Assembly: GCF_000342005.1 (NCBI RefSeq)
Contig: NZ_AOHO01000074.1
Span: 434,001 to 498,000 of the forward strand
Reading direction: 5' to 3'
DNA: 64,000 nucleotides
Source of the DNA: Amycolatopsis decaplanina DSM 44594
Lineage (GTDB): Bacteria > Actinomycetota > Actinomycetes > Mycobacteriales > Pseudonocardiaceae
Positions 41,883 to 51,187 of the stretch are shown here, one piece after another. The notes beneath the pieces were generated by a model that saw nothing but the letters and a program-made list of their open reading frames with translations, did not search any database and was not told the origin of the DNA. Each line of letters starts with the position of its first letter. The first letter of the stretch is position 1. The position numbers and the translations under genes were made by a program.

Positions 41883-43040
41883 ATGAACGAGAACACAGAG
41901 ATCAGACCCTTCCGCGTCGACATCCCTCAGTCCGAACTGGACGACCTGGCCGGCCGCCTGGCCCGTGTCCGCTGGGCGAACGAACTGCCCGCCGACCAGG
42001 TGACCGACGGGGTGCAGCGCGGACCGGTCACGCCGGGCTGGGAGTACGGCGTGCCCCTCGAGTACGTGCAGCGCCTGGTCGCCTACTGGCGCGAAGGCTA
42101 CGACTGGCGGAAGTGGGAGGCGAAGCTCAACGAGTACCCGCAGTTCACCACGGAGATCGACGGGCAGAACATCCACTTCCTGCACGTCCGCTCGCCGGAA
42201 CCGGACGCGACGCCGCTGATCCTCACGCACGGCTGGCCGAACTCGGTCTTCGAATACCTCGACCTGATCGACCGGCTGACCGACCCGCGTGCCCACGGCG
42301 GGGATCCCGCGGACGCCTTCCACGTCGTCATCCCGTCACTGCCCGGATTCGGCTTCTCCGGCGCCACCCGTGAGAAGGGCTGGAACCGGTACCGCACGGC
42401 TCAGGCTTGGGCCGAGCTGATGCGCCGTCTCGGCTACGAGCGCTACGGCACGCACGGGAACGACGCCGGTTCGTTCGTCGCCCCCGAAGTCGGCCGCGTC
42501 GACGCCGAGCACGTGATCGGCGTGCACGTCACGCAGCTGTTCTCCTTCCCCAGCGGCGACCCGGCGGAGTTCGAGGGCATGACCGAGAAGGAACTGGAGT
42601 ACATGCAGTTCCTCCAGTCCTTCAACGACGACATGTCCGGCTACGCGAAACTCCAGGAGAGCGCGCCGCAGAACCTCGCGCACGCGCTGGCCGACTCGCC
42701 GACCGGGCAGCTGGCCTGGAGCGCGCAGCTGCTGTCGGGCACGAGCGACGACCACGTGCTCACCAACGCCACCCTGTACTGGCTTACCAACACCGCGGCC
42801 TCGGCTGCGCGGTTCTACTACGAGGACAAGCACACCGAGCACCCGGCCGAGCCGACGACCGCGCCCACCGGGCTGGCGAGTTTCGCCTACGACTTCCGGC
42901 CGCTGCGGCGCTTCGCCGAGCGGGACCACGCGAACATCGTTTCGTGGCGGGAATTCGACCGCGGCAGCCACTGGGCGACGCAGGACGCGCCGGATCTGCT
43001 GCTGGGGGACATCCGGGACTTCTTCCGCAAGCTGGCGTGA
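41883..43040 (+). CDS. Epoxide hydrolase (alpha/beta-hydrolase, N-terminal EHN domain)
   Basis: 385 residues from ATG 41883. The N-terminal EHN region (residues 5-110, FRVDIPQSELDDLAGRLARV) is typical of microsomal-type epoxide hydrolases. HGWPNS is the oxyanion HGxP loop. The nucleophile elbow reads YGTHGNDAGSFV with Asp as expected, and the acid/His pair is in SWREFDRGSHWATQD. It opens epoxides to diols, in the cytoplasm. No ribosome site; TTTACCT 7 nt upstream could be a -10, giving a leaderless message. Expression is probably controlled by the divergent WYL protein. Confidence 0.9.
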   Translation: MNENTEIRPFRVDIPQSELDDLAGRLARVRWANELPADQVTDGVQRGPVTPGWEYGVPLEYVQRLVAYWREGYDWRKWEAKLNEYPQFTTEIDGQNIHFLHVRSPEPDATPLILTHGWPNSVFEYLDLIDRLTDPRAHGGDPADAFHVVIPSLPGFGFSGATREKGWNRYRTAQAWAELMRRLGYERYGTHGNDAGSFVAPEVGRVDAEHVIGVHVTQLFSFPSGDPAEFEGMTEKELEYMQFLQSFNDDMSGYAKLQESAPQNLAHALADSPTGQLAWSAQLLSGTSDDHVLTNATLYWLTNTAASAARFYYEDKHTEHPAEPTTAPTGLASFAYDFRPLRRFAERDHANIVSWREFDRGSHWATQDAPDLLLGDIRDFFRKLA

Positions 43041-43042
43041 CC

Positions 43043-43090
43043 CCTCGTGAGTGGTAAGGACGGTTCTAACCGTCCTTACCACTCACGAGG
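43043..43090. repeat. Dispersed palindrome, family A copy 2
   Basis: The same inverted repeat as at 3450-3495 with one more base pair at each end (23-bp arms). It begins 2 nt after the epoxide hydrolase stop and lies between convergent genes. Confidence 0.9.
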
Positions 43091-43111
43091 CCCGACGCCT
43101 GACCGCCGCCT

Positions 43112-43471
43112 TCAGCCTGGCAGCACCGACCGCACGGCCTCCGGGGTCCGCGCGACCACGGTCGTGCCGTCGTCGGCGGTGATGATCGGCCGCTGGATCA
43201 GCTTCGGATGCGTGACCAGTGCCTCGATCCACCGGTCCCGGTCGGCGGGCGTGCGCCCCCACGTCTTGAGCTCGAGTTCCTTCGCGACCGCCTCGGTGGT
43301 GCGGGTGATGTCCCACGGCTCGAGTCCGAGCCGCTTGAGGACGGCTTTCAGTTCCTTCGCCGTCGGCGGCTCTTCCAAGTACTTCCGCACGGTGTACTCG
43401 GCCCCCGCCTCGTCCAGCATCGACACCGCAGACCGGCATTTGGAGCACGCCGGGTTCACCCAGATCTCCAT
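43112..43471 (-). CDS. ArsC/Spx-family thioredoxin-fold protein
   Basis: 119 residues, ATG 43471. N-terminal WVNPACSKCRSAVSMLDEAG has a CxxC in place of the single-Cys ArsC motif, and the C-terminal half carries LIQRPIITADDG, the family's RPI loop. Members include glutaredoxin-type arsenate reductases and Spx-like regulators. No arsenic-resistance genes are nearby, so arsenate reduction is only a family label. Single gene, convergent with the epoxide hydrolase. Confidence 0.85.
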   Translation of the reverse strand: MEIWVNPACSKCRSAVSMLDEAGAEYTVRKYLEEPPTAKELKAVLKRLGLEPWDITRTTEAVAKELELKTWGRTPADRDRWIEALVTHPKLIQRPIITADDGTTVVARTPEAVRSVLPG

Positions 43472-43561
43472 CCGGGACCGCCTCTCTTCGAAAAGTGCTC
43501 ACTCGGTGAGCGCTTTGCTTCCGATGATGGTCACAGACGTTACGACGGAAGGAACCCGGTC

Positions 43562-44131
43562 ATGGACGAGACCATCTTCAGCGCCGCCTCACCCGCCGAG
43601 TGGCGCGCTTGGCTGACCGAGAACGCCGAGACCGAGAAGGCGGTCTGGCTGGTCATCCGGCACAAGGACAGCGGCGTCCCCAGCGTCCGTATCGAAGAGG
43701 CGATGGAGCAGGCCCTGTGCTTCGGCTGGATCGACGGGCTGCACCGCAAGCACGACGCCACCGCTTCCCGGCTGCGGTTCGCCCCGCGCGGCCCCCGGAG
43801 TTCGTGGAGCCGGGTCAACCGCGAGCGGGCGGCCCGCCTGATCGCCGAGGGACGGATGACCGAGCGCGGGCAGGCGATGATCGACCTCGCCAAGGAGAAG
43901 GGCCGCTGGCAGGTCGTGCCGGACGACGACGGCCTCCCCGAAGACCTGCGTGCCCGGCTCGACGTCGACGAGGCCGCCCGCGACCATTTCGAGAAGTTCC
44001 CGCCGTCATCGAAAAGGCTGATCCTGGAATGGATCCTGACGGCGAAGAAGCCGGAAACCCGGGAGCGGCGGATCGCCAGGACCGTTGAGCTCGCGGCCGT
44101 GAACCTCCGCGCCAATCACCCGGTCCGGTGA
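43562..44131 (+). CDS. YdeI/OmpD-associated family protein
   Basis: 189 residues from ATG 43562 (GGAAGGA upstream). The N-terminal AEWRAWLTENAETEKAVWLV and CFGWIDGLHRKHD motif, the central PRGPRSSWSRVNRERAARL and the C-terminal helical FEKFPPSSKRLILEWIL are characteristic of this family. Some members are annotated as bacteriocin-protection proteins; the molecular function is not established. Its stop is 1 nt from that of the convergent phosphatase gene. Confidence 0.85.
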   Translation: MDETIFSAASPAEWRAWLTENAETEKAVWLVIRHKDSGVPSVRIEEAMEQALCFGWIDGLHRKHDATASRLRFAPRGPRSSWSRVNRERAARLIAEGRMTERGQAMIDLAKEKGRWQVVPDDDGLPEDLRARLDVDEAARDHFEKFPPSSKRLILEWILTAKKPETRERRIARTVELAAVNLRANHPVR

Positions 44132-44132
44132 C

Positions 44133-45338
44133 TCAGTTCTGTTCGCACCGGGCCACGAGGAGGGCGATGTCGTCCTGCGCCGGCGTGTTGCCGACGAGCG
44201 CGGCCATCACCCGCGCGCACACCACTGAAGGCTGGTCGGCGGTGACCACCTCGGCGAGCCGCTGCAAGCCGACGTCGATCAGCTGGTTCCGGCGCTCCAC
44301 GAGACCGTCGGTGTAGAAGGCGAGCACGCCGCCGGAGGGCAAGTCGACCGTCGTTCTTCGACGCCCCGGACCCGCGACCCCGATGGGCGGATCGACCGGG
44401 GCGGGGACGAACGCCGACGGCCCGCCGGGCGCCGCGAGCACCGGCGGCAGATGCCCGGCCAGCGAGATCGCCATGCTGTCCCGCGAAGCCGTCACCAACC
44501 CGTATACGACGGTGGCCAGTGTCCCCGGTTCGAAATGCCGGACCTTCCGGTCCAGTTTGGACAGCACCTCCGCCGGGTCGTCCGATTCGAGCGCGTAGGC
44601 GCGAAGCACGCTGCGGAGCCTTCCCATGATCACGGCGGCGTTGAGGCCGTGCCCGGCGACGTCTCCCATCACGATGCCGAGCCGGTCACCCGGCAGCGGG
44701 AACAGGTCGTACCAGTCCCCGCCGACCCCGGGTTCGGTGCCCGGCACGTACCGCGCGGAGAACCGCATTCCGGGAACGGCGGGCAGCCCCGCGGGCACCA
44801 GGCTCCGCTGCAGCGCCGCCGCGGCCGCACGATCGGTCGACGAGAGTTCGATCTGCGCCGCCAGCGCGAGCCGCGCGGCCACCAGCCGCAGCAGTTCGAT
44901 GTCGGTCTCGGAGAATTCCCGCGTCGTCAGCGACCCGACGTGCAGGACACCGATCAGCTCGTCCCCCGCGAGCATCGGCACGCCGAGCAGCGTGCGCAGC
45001 CCCCGTTCCCACAGGAGCGGGTTCACCACCGTGGTCTCGTCCACATGGTCGATGATCACCGGACGGCGATGCGCGGCCACTCGTCCCGCGAAGCCGGCCC
45101 CGACGGGAACCCGGACGTCCTGGTAGACCTCTTCCTCGATCCCGGACGCGGCGATCGCCTGCAGCTGCTGGGCCGACGGGTCGTGCCGCAGCACCGTGGC
45201 CGTGTCGACACCGAGAACCTCGCGCACGCGCGCGAGGATCGTGGCCATCACCTTGTCCTGACCGAGGTGGCCCAGCGCCGTGTCGGTGATGGCTTCGAGC
45301 ACCTGGAGCCGATCGTCGGCCTTCGGGGTCTCGGGCAT
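44133..45338 (-). CDS. GAF-SpoIIE serine phosphatase
   Basis: 401 residues. An N-terminal GAF sensor domain (about 12-165, VGAGFAGRVAAHRRPVIIDH) precedes a PP2C-type SpoIIE phosphatase domain (about 190-400): GGDWYDLFPLPGDR and VMGDVAGHGLNAAV provide the metal Asp residues, with FYTDGLVERR and AQDDIALLV later. It dephosphorylates Ser/Thr in anti-anti-sigma factors in related RsbU-type systems; no kinase or antagonist gene is adjacent. The ligand of the GAF domain is unknown. Confidence 0.93.
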   Translation of the reverse strand: MPETPKADDRLQVLEAITDTALGHLGQDKVMATILARVREVLGVDTATVLRHDPSAQQLQAIAASGIEEEVYQDVRVPVGAGFAGRVAAHRRPVIIDHVDETTVVNPLLWERGLRTLLGVPMLAGDELIGVLHVGSLTTREFSETDIELLRLVAARLALAAQIELSSTDRAAAAALQRSLVPAGLPAVPGMRFSARYVPGTEPGVGGDWYDLFPLPGDRLGIVMGDVAGHGLNAAVIMGRLRSVLRAYALESDDPAEVLSKLDRKVRHFEPGTLATVVYGLVTASRDSMAISLAGHLPPVLAAPGGPSAFVPAPVDPPIGVAGPGRRRTTVDLPSGGVLAFYTDGLVERRNQLIDVGLQRLAEVVTADQPSVVCARVMAALVGNTPAQDDIALLVARCEQN

Positions 45339-45347
45339 GCGCAGAGC

Positions 45348-46043
45348 CTAGCCAGTCCGCTCGGCGGACACCGCCCAGCCCGCCGCCAGTCCGTCGAGGT
45401 CCTCCGCCAGTGCCGCACTCGGCGGAATCGCGTCCCGCGGGACGCGGCAGGCGAGCGCCGTGCCGAGCCCGGCCATCCGGATGACGGTGTCGATCAGCGC
45501 TTCCGGCTCCTCCGGCCAGTCGAATCCCGGCTGGGCGATCAGGAGGCTCACGCAGCCGTGCATCGCCGACCAGAGGCCCATCGCGAGGACTTCCGGTTCG
45601 CCGCGCAGGATCCCGGCCCGCACGCACTCGGCGGTCGCGTCGGCGAGATACCGGAAGCAGGCGACCGCCCCGGGAGACGAGCCGCCGGAGGGACGCATCA
45701 GGAGCACCCGGTACTGCACCGGATGGTCGAGGGCGAACCGGGCGTACACCCGTGCGCAGCGGCTGAGCGCGCGCATCGGATCGGTGATCTCGACGGCGCG
45801 ATCGCGCATCCGGCGCGCGAGTTCGTCCCACACCCGCAGGCAGACCGCCTCCAGCAAGGCATCGCGACTCGGGAAATGCGAGTAGACCGACGGCGTGGAG
45901 ACGCCGGTCCGGCGCGCGACGGCGCGCAGCGTCAGTGCCTCGTCTGTGCCCGCCTCGCCGAGCAGGGCGTCGGCGGCGCACAGGATCTCGCCTCGCAGCT
46001 TCTCCCCTTCGCCCGGCCGCGCCTTCGTCCGCTTCGAGCCCAT
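45348..46043 (-). CDS. TetR-family transcriptional regulator
   Basis: 231 residues from ATG 46043; the frame is open further up but that would run through the operator. HTH: LTLRAVARRTGVSTPSVYSH (about 35-54). The C-terminal region resembles the TetR_C WHG-type domain (LLMRPSGGSSPGAV...WSAMHGCVSLLI). Divergent to a thioesterase-like gene, with two tandem TTGACnnnGTCA boxes in between, so it likely represses that gene and itself; an acyl-CoA ligand is a reasonable guess. Confidence 0.9.
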   Translation of the reverse strand: MGSKRTKARPGEGEKLRGEILCAADALLGEAGTDEALTLRAVARRTGVSTPSVYSHFPSRDALLEAVCLRVWDELARRMRDRAVEITDPMRALSRCARVYARFALDHPVQYRVLLMRPSGGSSPGAVACFRYLADATAECVRAGILRGEPEVLAMGLWSAMHGCVSLLIAQPGFDWPEEPEALIDTVIRMAGLGTALACRVPRDAIPPSAALAEDLDGLAAGWAVSAERTG

Positions 46044-46066
46044 GCCGTGATGCTGCCAGCATTGAC

Positions 46067-46093
46067 TTGACACCGTCAACTTGACGATGTCAG
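46067..46093. promoter_or_regulatory. Tandem TetR operators
   Basis: TTGACACCGTCAA (46067-46079, perfect) and TTGACGATGTCAG (46081-46093) are 14 bp apart, between the divergent starts at 46043 and 46102. The spacing would place two dimers about 1.3 turns apart. Confidence 0.75.
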
Positions 46094-46101
46094 CTTGAGG
46101 C

Positions 46102-46899
46102 ATGGCGCACTTCCAGACCGCGACCGCCCTGGTCCGCCGGGGCGACGGCACGGTATTCGACACCGAACTCGATCCACAGTGGACGATCGGGACGAAGCTG
46201 CACGGCGGCTACCTCCTCGCCGTGCTCGCCAAGGCCGCCGCCGAGGTCTCCTCGCATCCGCATCTGACCGCGATCAGCGGCTCGTTCTCGGTGGCCCCGG
46301 AACCCGGCCCCGCGGTCGTCGAGGTCGAGGTGCTGCGCGAAGGCCGCGGCCTCACCCAGTTGCGCGCGCGGCTGAGCCAGCACGGCACGCCCTGCACCGA
46401 AGCCTTGATCACGCAGGGCGTCCTGAGTGACGGCGACGCGTGGTGGTCCGGAGTGGACCCGGTCGAGATCCCACCGGAACAGGACTGCCTGCCCGTGCCC
46501 GCCGACGGCGGCGGCGGATTCCGGCTCGGCCTGATGGACGTCGTCGAGCAGCGGATCGACCCGGCCGCGGCGGGCTTCGCGGTGGGACAGCCGTCCCGGA
46601 AAGGCGTCATCTCGTCCTGGCTGCGGCTCGCCGACGGCACCGACTGGGACCCGGTGAGCCTGCTCGTGGCACTCGACCCGGTGCCGCCGATCTCCTACGA
46701 CCTCGGCATCGCGGGCTGGGCGCCGACCGTCCAGTTCACCGCGTACCTGCGCGGGATCCCGGCGCCGGGACCGGTGCGGGTGCGGATGCGGGTGGGCGAG
46801 ATCGGCGGCGACCGGATGGACGAGGTCGCGGAGCTTTGGGACGAAAAGAACAGGTTGATCGGGCAAGCGACTCAAATCGCCGCCGTGCGCGTCCCCTGA
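46102..46899 (+). CDS. Acyl-CoA thioesterase-like double-hotdog protein
   Basis: 265 residues, TesB/thioesterase-family type. The first hotdog unit contains WTIGTKLHGGYLLAVLAKAA, the second ISSWLRLADGTDWDP with a conserved Asp and ending DEKNRLIGQATQIAAV. Such proteins hydrolyse acyl-CoA to free acid and CoA. GAGG 5 nt before the ATG is the ribosome site. Probably controlled by the divergent TetR. Single gene. Confidence 0.85.
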   Translation: MAHFQTATALVRRGDGTVFDTELDPQWTIGTKLHGGYLLAVLAKAAAEVSSHPHLTAISGSFSVAPEPGPAVVEVEVLREGRGLTQLRARLSQHGTPCTEALITQGVLSDGDAWWSGVDPVEIPPEQDCLPVPADGGGGFRLGLMDVVEQRIDPAAAGFAVGQPSRKGVISSWLRLADGTDWDPVSLLVALDPVPPISYDLGIAGWAPTVQFTAYLRGIPAPGPVRVRMRVGEIGGDRMDEVAELWDEKNRLIGQATQIAAVRVP

Positions 46900-46977
46900 A
46901 CCACCCGAAAGCAGGGCGATGAAGCGACTCCGGGAGTTAAGATCCGGCGTCGACGTCATTGTTCTGGGGGCAGGACC

Positions 46978-49032
46978 ATGGAAGTGGAACCACGCCGCGC
47001 GGACGCGGACGGCTCCGACTCCGGCGGTGCCGAGATCACCCGCCTCTGCCGGACCCTGGTGCCGCTGGCGGCCGCCGGCAAGTACGCCGAGGCCGCGGCG
47101 ACTTATCGGTGGGTGACCAGGGCCTCGTCCGGAGCGCCGCCCCGCTACGGCGATCACGCACTGCGGCTGGAGTTCTGCGCCCTCACCGGCAACGAGCACA
47201 CCGGCCTCGATCTTCTGTCGCTTTTGGACGGTGTGGGTGACCATTCGGACGCCGTCGGCAGACTCGAGTTCTTCGCCTCGGCGGCGCTGCTCACCCGCCG
47301 GTTGACGGAAACCGGATACGGCGAGATCCCGTTCATCCTCAACGGCCCGTACGACGGTGTTTCCCTGAGCCGGCTGCACCAGCGGATGCGGGCGGCGGCG
47401 TTCGTCGAAGCCGAGGAACTCGACGGACCCGAGCGCACCGGCTACTTCACCGTCCACGCCGAACGGAAAATGGCCGCGAAACCGGTCGCGGGATTCGTGC
47501 CGCTCCTGCCTTCCGCGCTCCCCCGCGTCCCGATCCTCCCCCCGCCGGGACTGTCCGCGGAGGAACTCGTCATCCGGGCGGAAATCCACAATCACCGATG
47601 CGAACCGGAGGAGGCGCGCGCCTGTCTCGCCGCGATCGAGACCGTCCCGGACGGGATCGCCCCTCGGCTGACCGAACTGCGCGCGATCTTCTTCCAGGGC
47701 GGCGACACCGAGGAACGGCTGCGCCAGGCGGCCGCCGGATTCCGGCGCCGGAACGACGAAATCCGGTTCCTGCTCAATCAGTGCTGGCTCGGCCTGTGGC
47801 TCGTCTTCGACGATCAGGCCGAGACCGGGGTCGCGCTGACGACGGTGGCCGCGGCGCGGTTGCGCGCCGGGACGGACGACCGCGCCGCCTGCTGGGGCGA
47901 GTACTGGCTGGCGCACGTACTTTCCGGGCAGGGCCGTACCGCCGAGGCGTACGAGGCCTTGCGACGGGGTGCCGAGCGGGCTCGCGAAGCGGGCGATCCC
48001 TTGCTCCACGGGACTCTTCTGTGTCTGGAAGCGTCGCTGCGGAACGGCGACGGCGAGGATCCGGTGACCACACTGGAACTCGCACAGGCGGCGACGGACG
48101 CCTTCATCGTCGGAAACGTCGGCGAGAAGGCCATCGAAGCCGTCGAACAGGTCCGGATCGCCTATGAGCGCACAGGATCGCTCGACGAATTGGACGTTTT
48201 CGTGGAGCACCTGCTGTCGACGCTGCCCGTGGGCGGCCCGGAACGGTTGCGGGGACACCTCCGCCATCTTCGGGCGCTGTCGCTGATCGGCACCGGCCGG
48301 TTCGCCGAAGCCGTCGACGACGCCTACGCGTCCCTCGGTGTCGCCGCGTCGAAAGGCAAGGACACCGCGGAACATTGGTACGTCCTCGTCACCGCGCTGC
48401 ACGGCGCCTGCCGCTACGACGAGGTGCTCGACGTCGCACCCCGCGCCATCGCCCTGCTCGCCGCGTCACCGGACTGGGGCCATCGCTGCCGGTGGATGTA
48501 CGCCGACAGCTACCGCGCGCTCGGCGAATCTTCGCGTGCCTTCGACGAATACGCCGTCCTCGCCGAAATCCTCCAGGACTCGGGCGACACCGGGCACTCC
48601 TACATCTCGGTGAGCATGGCCGCCGCCGAACAACTCGACCTGCTCGGCTACGGCGCGAACGCCGCCGACTTCTACGCGCGGGCCGCCGACGCGGCGTTGG
48701 CGATCGGCGGCGGCTACGTGGCCGCCACTTGCCGTAACGCCGCGACGCTTTCCCGGCTGCGGTCCGGCGACCTCGACGCCGCGCTGACCGCGCTCGACGC
48801 CGCGGAAACCGCCGTGCACGCCGTGGAAACCGAAACCGCGCCCGCCAGGGAGCATCTCATCGCGCAGCTCGACCATGTCGCCGCCCACGTGCTCAGCGCC
48901 GCCGGCCGGGTACGGGAAGCCGCCCGCCGCGCGCTCAGCGCCGCCGAAACGTTCCACCGGATAGGCGAAGCCGAGTCCGCCCGCGACGTCGACCTGTTGC
49001 TCGAACGGATACTCCTCGGCGAACAGAAGTGA
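46978..49032 (+). CDS. Large TPR-like helical repeat protein
   Basis: 684 residues, ATG 46978 with GGGGGCAGGA upstream. Almost wholly alpha-helical with degenerate tetratricopeptide repeats from about residue 200 on (YWLAHVLSGQGRTAEAYEAL, LRHLRALSLIGTGRFAEAVD, YADSYRALGESSRAFDEYAV). There is no HTH, kinase or NTPase domain, which separates it from the AfsR/SARP and LuxR proteins that carry similar repeats. Probably a protein-interaction scaffold. Partner not visible; a DoxX-like gene follows 118 nt later. Confidence 0.8.
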   Translation: MEVEPRRADADGSDSGGAEITRLCRTLVPLAAAGKYAEAAATYRWVTRASSGAPPRYGDHALRLEFCALTGNEHTGLDLLSLLDGVGDHSDAVGRLEFFASAALLTRRLTETGYGEIPFILNGPYDGVSLSRLHQRMRAAAFVEAEELDGPERTGYFTVHAERKMAAKPVAGFVPLLPSALPRVPILPPPGLSAEELVIRAEIHNHRCEPEEARACLAAIETVPDGIAPRLTELRAIFFQGGDTEERLRQAAAGFRRRNDEIRFLLNQCWLGLWLVFDDQAETGVALTTVAAARLRAGTDDRAACWGEYWLAHVLSGQGRTAEAYEALRRGAERAREAGDPLLHGTLLCLEASLRNGDGEDPVTTLELAQAATDAFIVGNVGEKAIEAVEQVRIAYERTGSLDELDVFVEHLLSTLPVGGPERLRGHLRHLRALSLIGTGRFAEAVDDAYASLGVAASKGKDTAEHWYVLVTALHGACRYDEVLDVAPRAIALLAASPDWGHRCRWMYADSYRALGESSRAFDEYAVLAEILQDSGDTGHSYISVSMAAAEQLDLLGYGANAADFYARAADAALAIGGGYVAATCRNAATLSRLRSGDLDAALTALDAAETAVHAVETETAPAREHLIAQLDHVAAHVLSAAGRVREAARRALSAAETFHRIGEAESARDVDLLLERILLGEQK

Positions 49033-49150
49033 GGCCTCGACGTCGAGGGCGGTGACACCGCCGAGGGCACGCGGCCGTGAAGGCCCCGGGCCGACCACGC
49101 ACCCACGCCGCGCCTTGCCACCCATCGCCCCCTGGAGAAGGATCCTCGGC

Positions 49151-49576
49151 ATGTCCGGAGGAGCCAGCGGTACCCGAAGCCTGCCCATCGGCTCGATCGT
49201 GCTGTGGGTCGTGCGCGTCGCGCTCGCCGCCGAGTTCCTCTACAGCGGGTACCTGCTGTTCGCGGGCGGCCACACCGAACAGACCTTCGCCGAGATCGGG
49301 CTCGGGCAGTGGCTCCGGTACGTCACCGGCGGGCTGGAGGTCGGCGGCGCGATCGGGCTGCTCATCCCTCGTTTCGGCGGGCCGTCGGCGCTGCTGCTGG
49401 GCGGTGTCATGGTGGGCGCGAGCGTCACGGAGCTGTTCATCCTCACCGACGGCGGCCCGGTCCTCCCGCTGATCCTGCTGATGATCTCCGCGACGCTCGC
49501 GTGGTTCTTGCAGGACCAGACGCGGACGCTGCTCGGCATCGAGCCGCCCGCCGACGACGACGAGGACTACCGCTAG
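49151..49576 (+). CDS. DoxX-like small membrane protein
   Basis: 141 residues from ATG 49151 (GGAGAAGGA 8 nt upstream). Four membrane segments with the DoxX-like pattern (VLWVVRVALAAEFLYSGYLL; WLRYVTGGLEVGGAIGLLI) and an acidic tail. Family role is unsettled, with redox stress linked to some members. Confidence 0.78.
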   Translation: MSGGASGTRSLPIGSIVLWVVRVALAAEFLYSGYLLFAGGHTEQTFAEIGLGQWLRYVTGGLEVGGAIGLLIPRFGGPSALLLGGVMVGASVTELFILTDGGPVLPLILLMISATLAWFLQDQTRTLLGIEPPADDDEDYR

Positions 49577-49809
49577 CCAGGCCGCACCCCTGGTCGGCGA
49601 ACGCGAGGCCGGCTTCCGCCGAACAGCGCAGAGACCTCCCTCCGAATGCCCCGATCACCGGAACAGACAAAGAAAAACCGCATGTCAGCGTGCCTCGCGA
49701 GGCACTGACGAGGACGCCGAAATCCGATCATCAGCGTGATCATCCGCTTACTCAAGGTGAAAGATTGCGGCTCGTTTACAACGAACCGGCCACCCGCTTG
49801 ACAGTCGGA

Positions 49810-49823
49810 GTGGTACGTACCAC
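49810..49823. promoter_or_regulatory. Perfect palindrome upstream of dasA-like gene
   Basis: GTGGTACGTACCAC, following a TTGACA (49798-49803) that could be a -35. The 318-bp gap 49577-49894 holds this, the DasR-type site at 49833 and no gene that I can support. Confidence 0.45.
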
Positions 49824-49832
49824 GCTGCCCGC

Positions 49833-49848
49833 ATTGGTCTACACCATT
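49833..49848. promoter_or_regulatory. DasR-type operator (dre site)
   Basis: ATTGGTCTACACCATT fits the dre pattern ACTGGTCTAGACCACT, with the TGGTCTA-ACCA core intact except for one central base. DasR is the GntR-type repressor of GlcNAc and chitobiose uptake in streptomycetes and relatives. Lies 46 nt before the binding-protein start. Confidence 0.8.
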
Positions 49849-49894
49849 TTGTGGGAGCTCGGCATGGTGGCCGGGCATCGAAAGGACGGCACGA

Positions 49895-51187
49895 GTGAAG
49901 CGCTGGCTCAAGATGGCTGCGGGCGCCGCCGCCATCACCCTCGCGACGGCGGGCTGCGCCGGTTCCGGTAGTGGCGACAGCACGAATTCGAGCGCTCCGG
50001 CCTCGAACGGCACCCTCACGGTCTGGCTGATGACCGGAACCGCCCCGGAAGCACTGACGAACTCGCTCCACAAGGAATTCGAAGACGCGCACCCCGGCGT
50101 CAAGGTCAAGTACGAGATCCAGCAGTGGAACGGCATCCAGCAGAAGCTGACCACCGCGCTGGCCAGTGACAACCCGCCGGACGTGATCGAGCTGGGCAAC
50201 ACCCAGACCCCCGCGTTCGCGAACCAGGGCGTGCTCGCCGACCTCTCGTCGAGCGTCAAGGACTTCAACGGCGACCAGTGGCTGCAGGGCCTCAAGGCTT
50301 CGGGCGAGTTCGACGGCAAGACCTACGGCGTCCCGTTCTACGCGGCCAACCGTGAGGTCATCTACCGCAAGGACATGTTCGAGCAGGCGGGCATCACCGC
50401 GACGCCGAAGACGCGCGCGGAGTGGCTCGACGCGATCACCAAGCTCAAGGCCAAGTTCGGCAGCGACCCCGAGTTCCAGGCCCTCTACCAGCCGGGCCAG
50501 AACTGGTACGAGCTGCTGTCGTTCATCTGGGACGAGGGCGGCGACATCGCGCAGGCCAACGGGAAGTCCTTCAAGGCGACCCTGGACTCCCCGCAGGCCA
50601 AGGCCGGGCTCGAGTTCTACAAGCAGCTCACCGACGCTTCGGGCACCAAGGCCCCGAAGGACGCCGACGAGGCCACCCCGCAGCAGGCCGGCATCTACGG
50701 CGCGGGCAAGGTCGCGATGATGATCGCTGTCCCGGGCGAGGCCGACACCGCGGCGAAGACCGACCCGTCGATCAAGGAGAAGTCGGGCGCCTTCCCGATC
50801 CCGGGCAAGACCGCAGGCAAGTCGGCCCCGGTCTTCCTCGGCGGCTCGAACCTGGTCATCCCGACCAACAGCAAGAACGCGGCCGCGGCCAAGGACTACG
50901 TCAAGCTGTTCTCCACCCCGAAGTACCAGACCGAGCTGGCCAAGGCCGGTTACGTGCCCGGTACCTCGACCGACGTGTCCGCGCTCGACGCGAACCCGCT
51001 CACCAAGGTCATGGCCGAGGCTTCCAAGAACGGCCGTGCCGTCCCGACCAGCCCCAAGTGGGGTGACGTCGAGTCCGGTCAGAACCCGATCAAGGACATG
51101 CTGACCGCCTACCTGACCGGAACGAAGACGCTCGACCAGGCGACCGCCGACGCCAACGCAGCGCTCGACAAGCTCATCGGCGGATGA
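49895..51187 (+). CDS. Sugar ABC transporter substrate-binding lipoprotein (DasA-like)
   Basis: 430 residues from a GTG at 49895 (AAAGGACGG upstream). Signal peptide with lipobox TAGC near residue 20, then a family 1 (MalE/UgpB-type) binding fold: KEFEDAHPGVKVKYEIQQW, PPDVIELGNTQTPAFANQG, YGVPFYAANREVIYRKDM. The dre site in front and the NagZ-type gene behind make N,N'-diacetylchitobiose or GlcNAc the likely ligand. No transporter ATPase gene is present, as in DasABC, which uses the shared MsiK ATPase. Confidence 0.9.
   Translation: MKRWLKMAAGAAAITLATAGCAGSGSGDSTNSSAPASNGTLTVWLMTGTAPEALTNSLHKEFEDAHPGVKVKYEIQQWNGIQQKLTTALASDNPPDVIELGNTQTPAFANQGVLADLSSSVKDFNGDQWLQGLKASGEFDGKTYGVPFYAANREVIYRKDMFEQAGITATPKTRAEWLDAITKLKAKFGSDPEFQALYQPGQNWYELLSFIWDEGGDIAQANGKSFKATLDSPQAKAGLEFYKQLTDASGTKAPKDADEATPQQAGIYGAGKVAMMIAVPGEADTAAKTDPSIKEKSGAFPIPGKTAGKSAPVFLGGSNLVIPTNSKNAAAAKDYVKLFSTPKYQTELAKAGYVPGTSTDVSALDANPLTKVMAEASKNGRAVPTSPKWGDVESGQNPIKDMLTAYLTGTKTLDQATADANAALDKLIGG

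Noticed and set aside
43112..43471. Arsenic resistance operon
   Set aside because: Only an ArsC-fold protein with CxxC; no arsR, arsB/acr3 or other ars gene adjacent.
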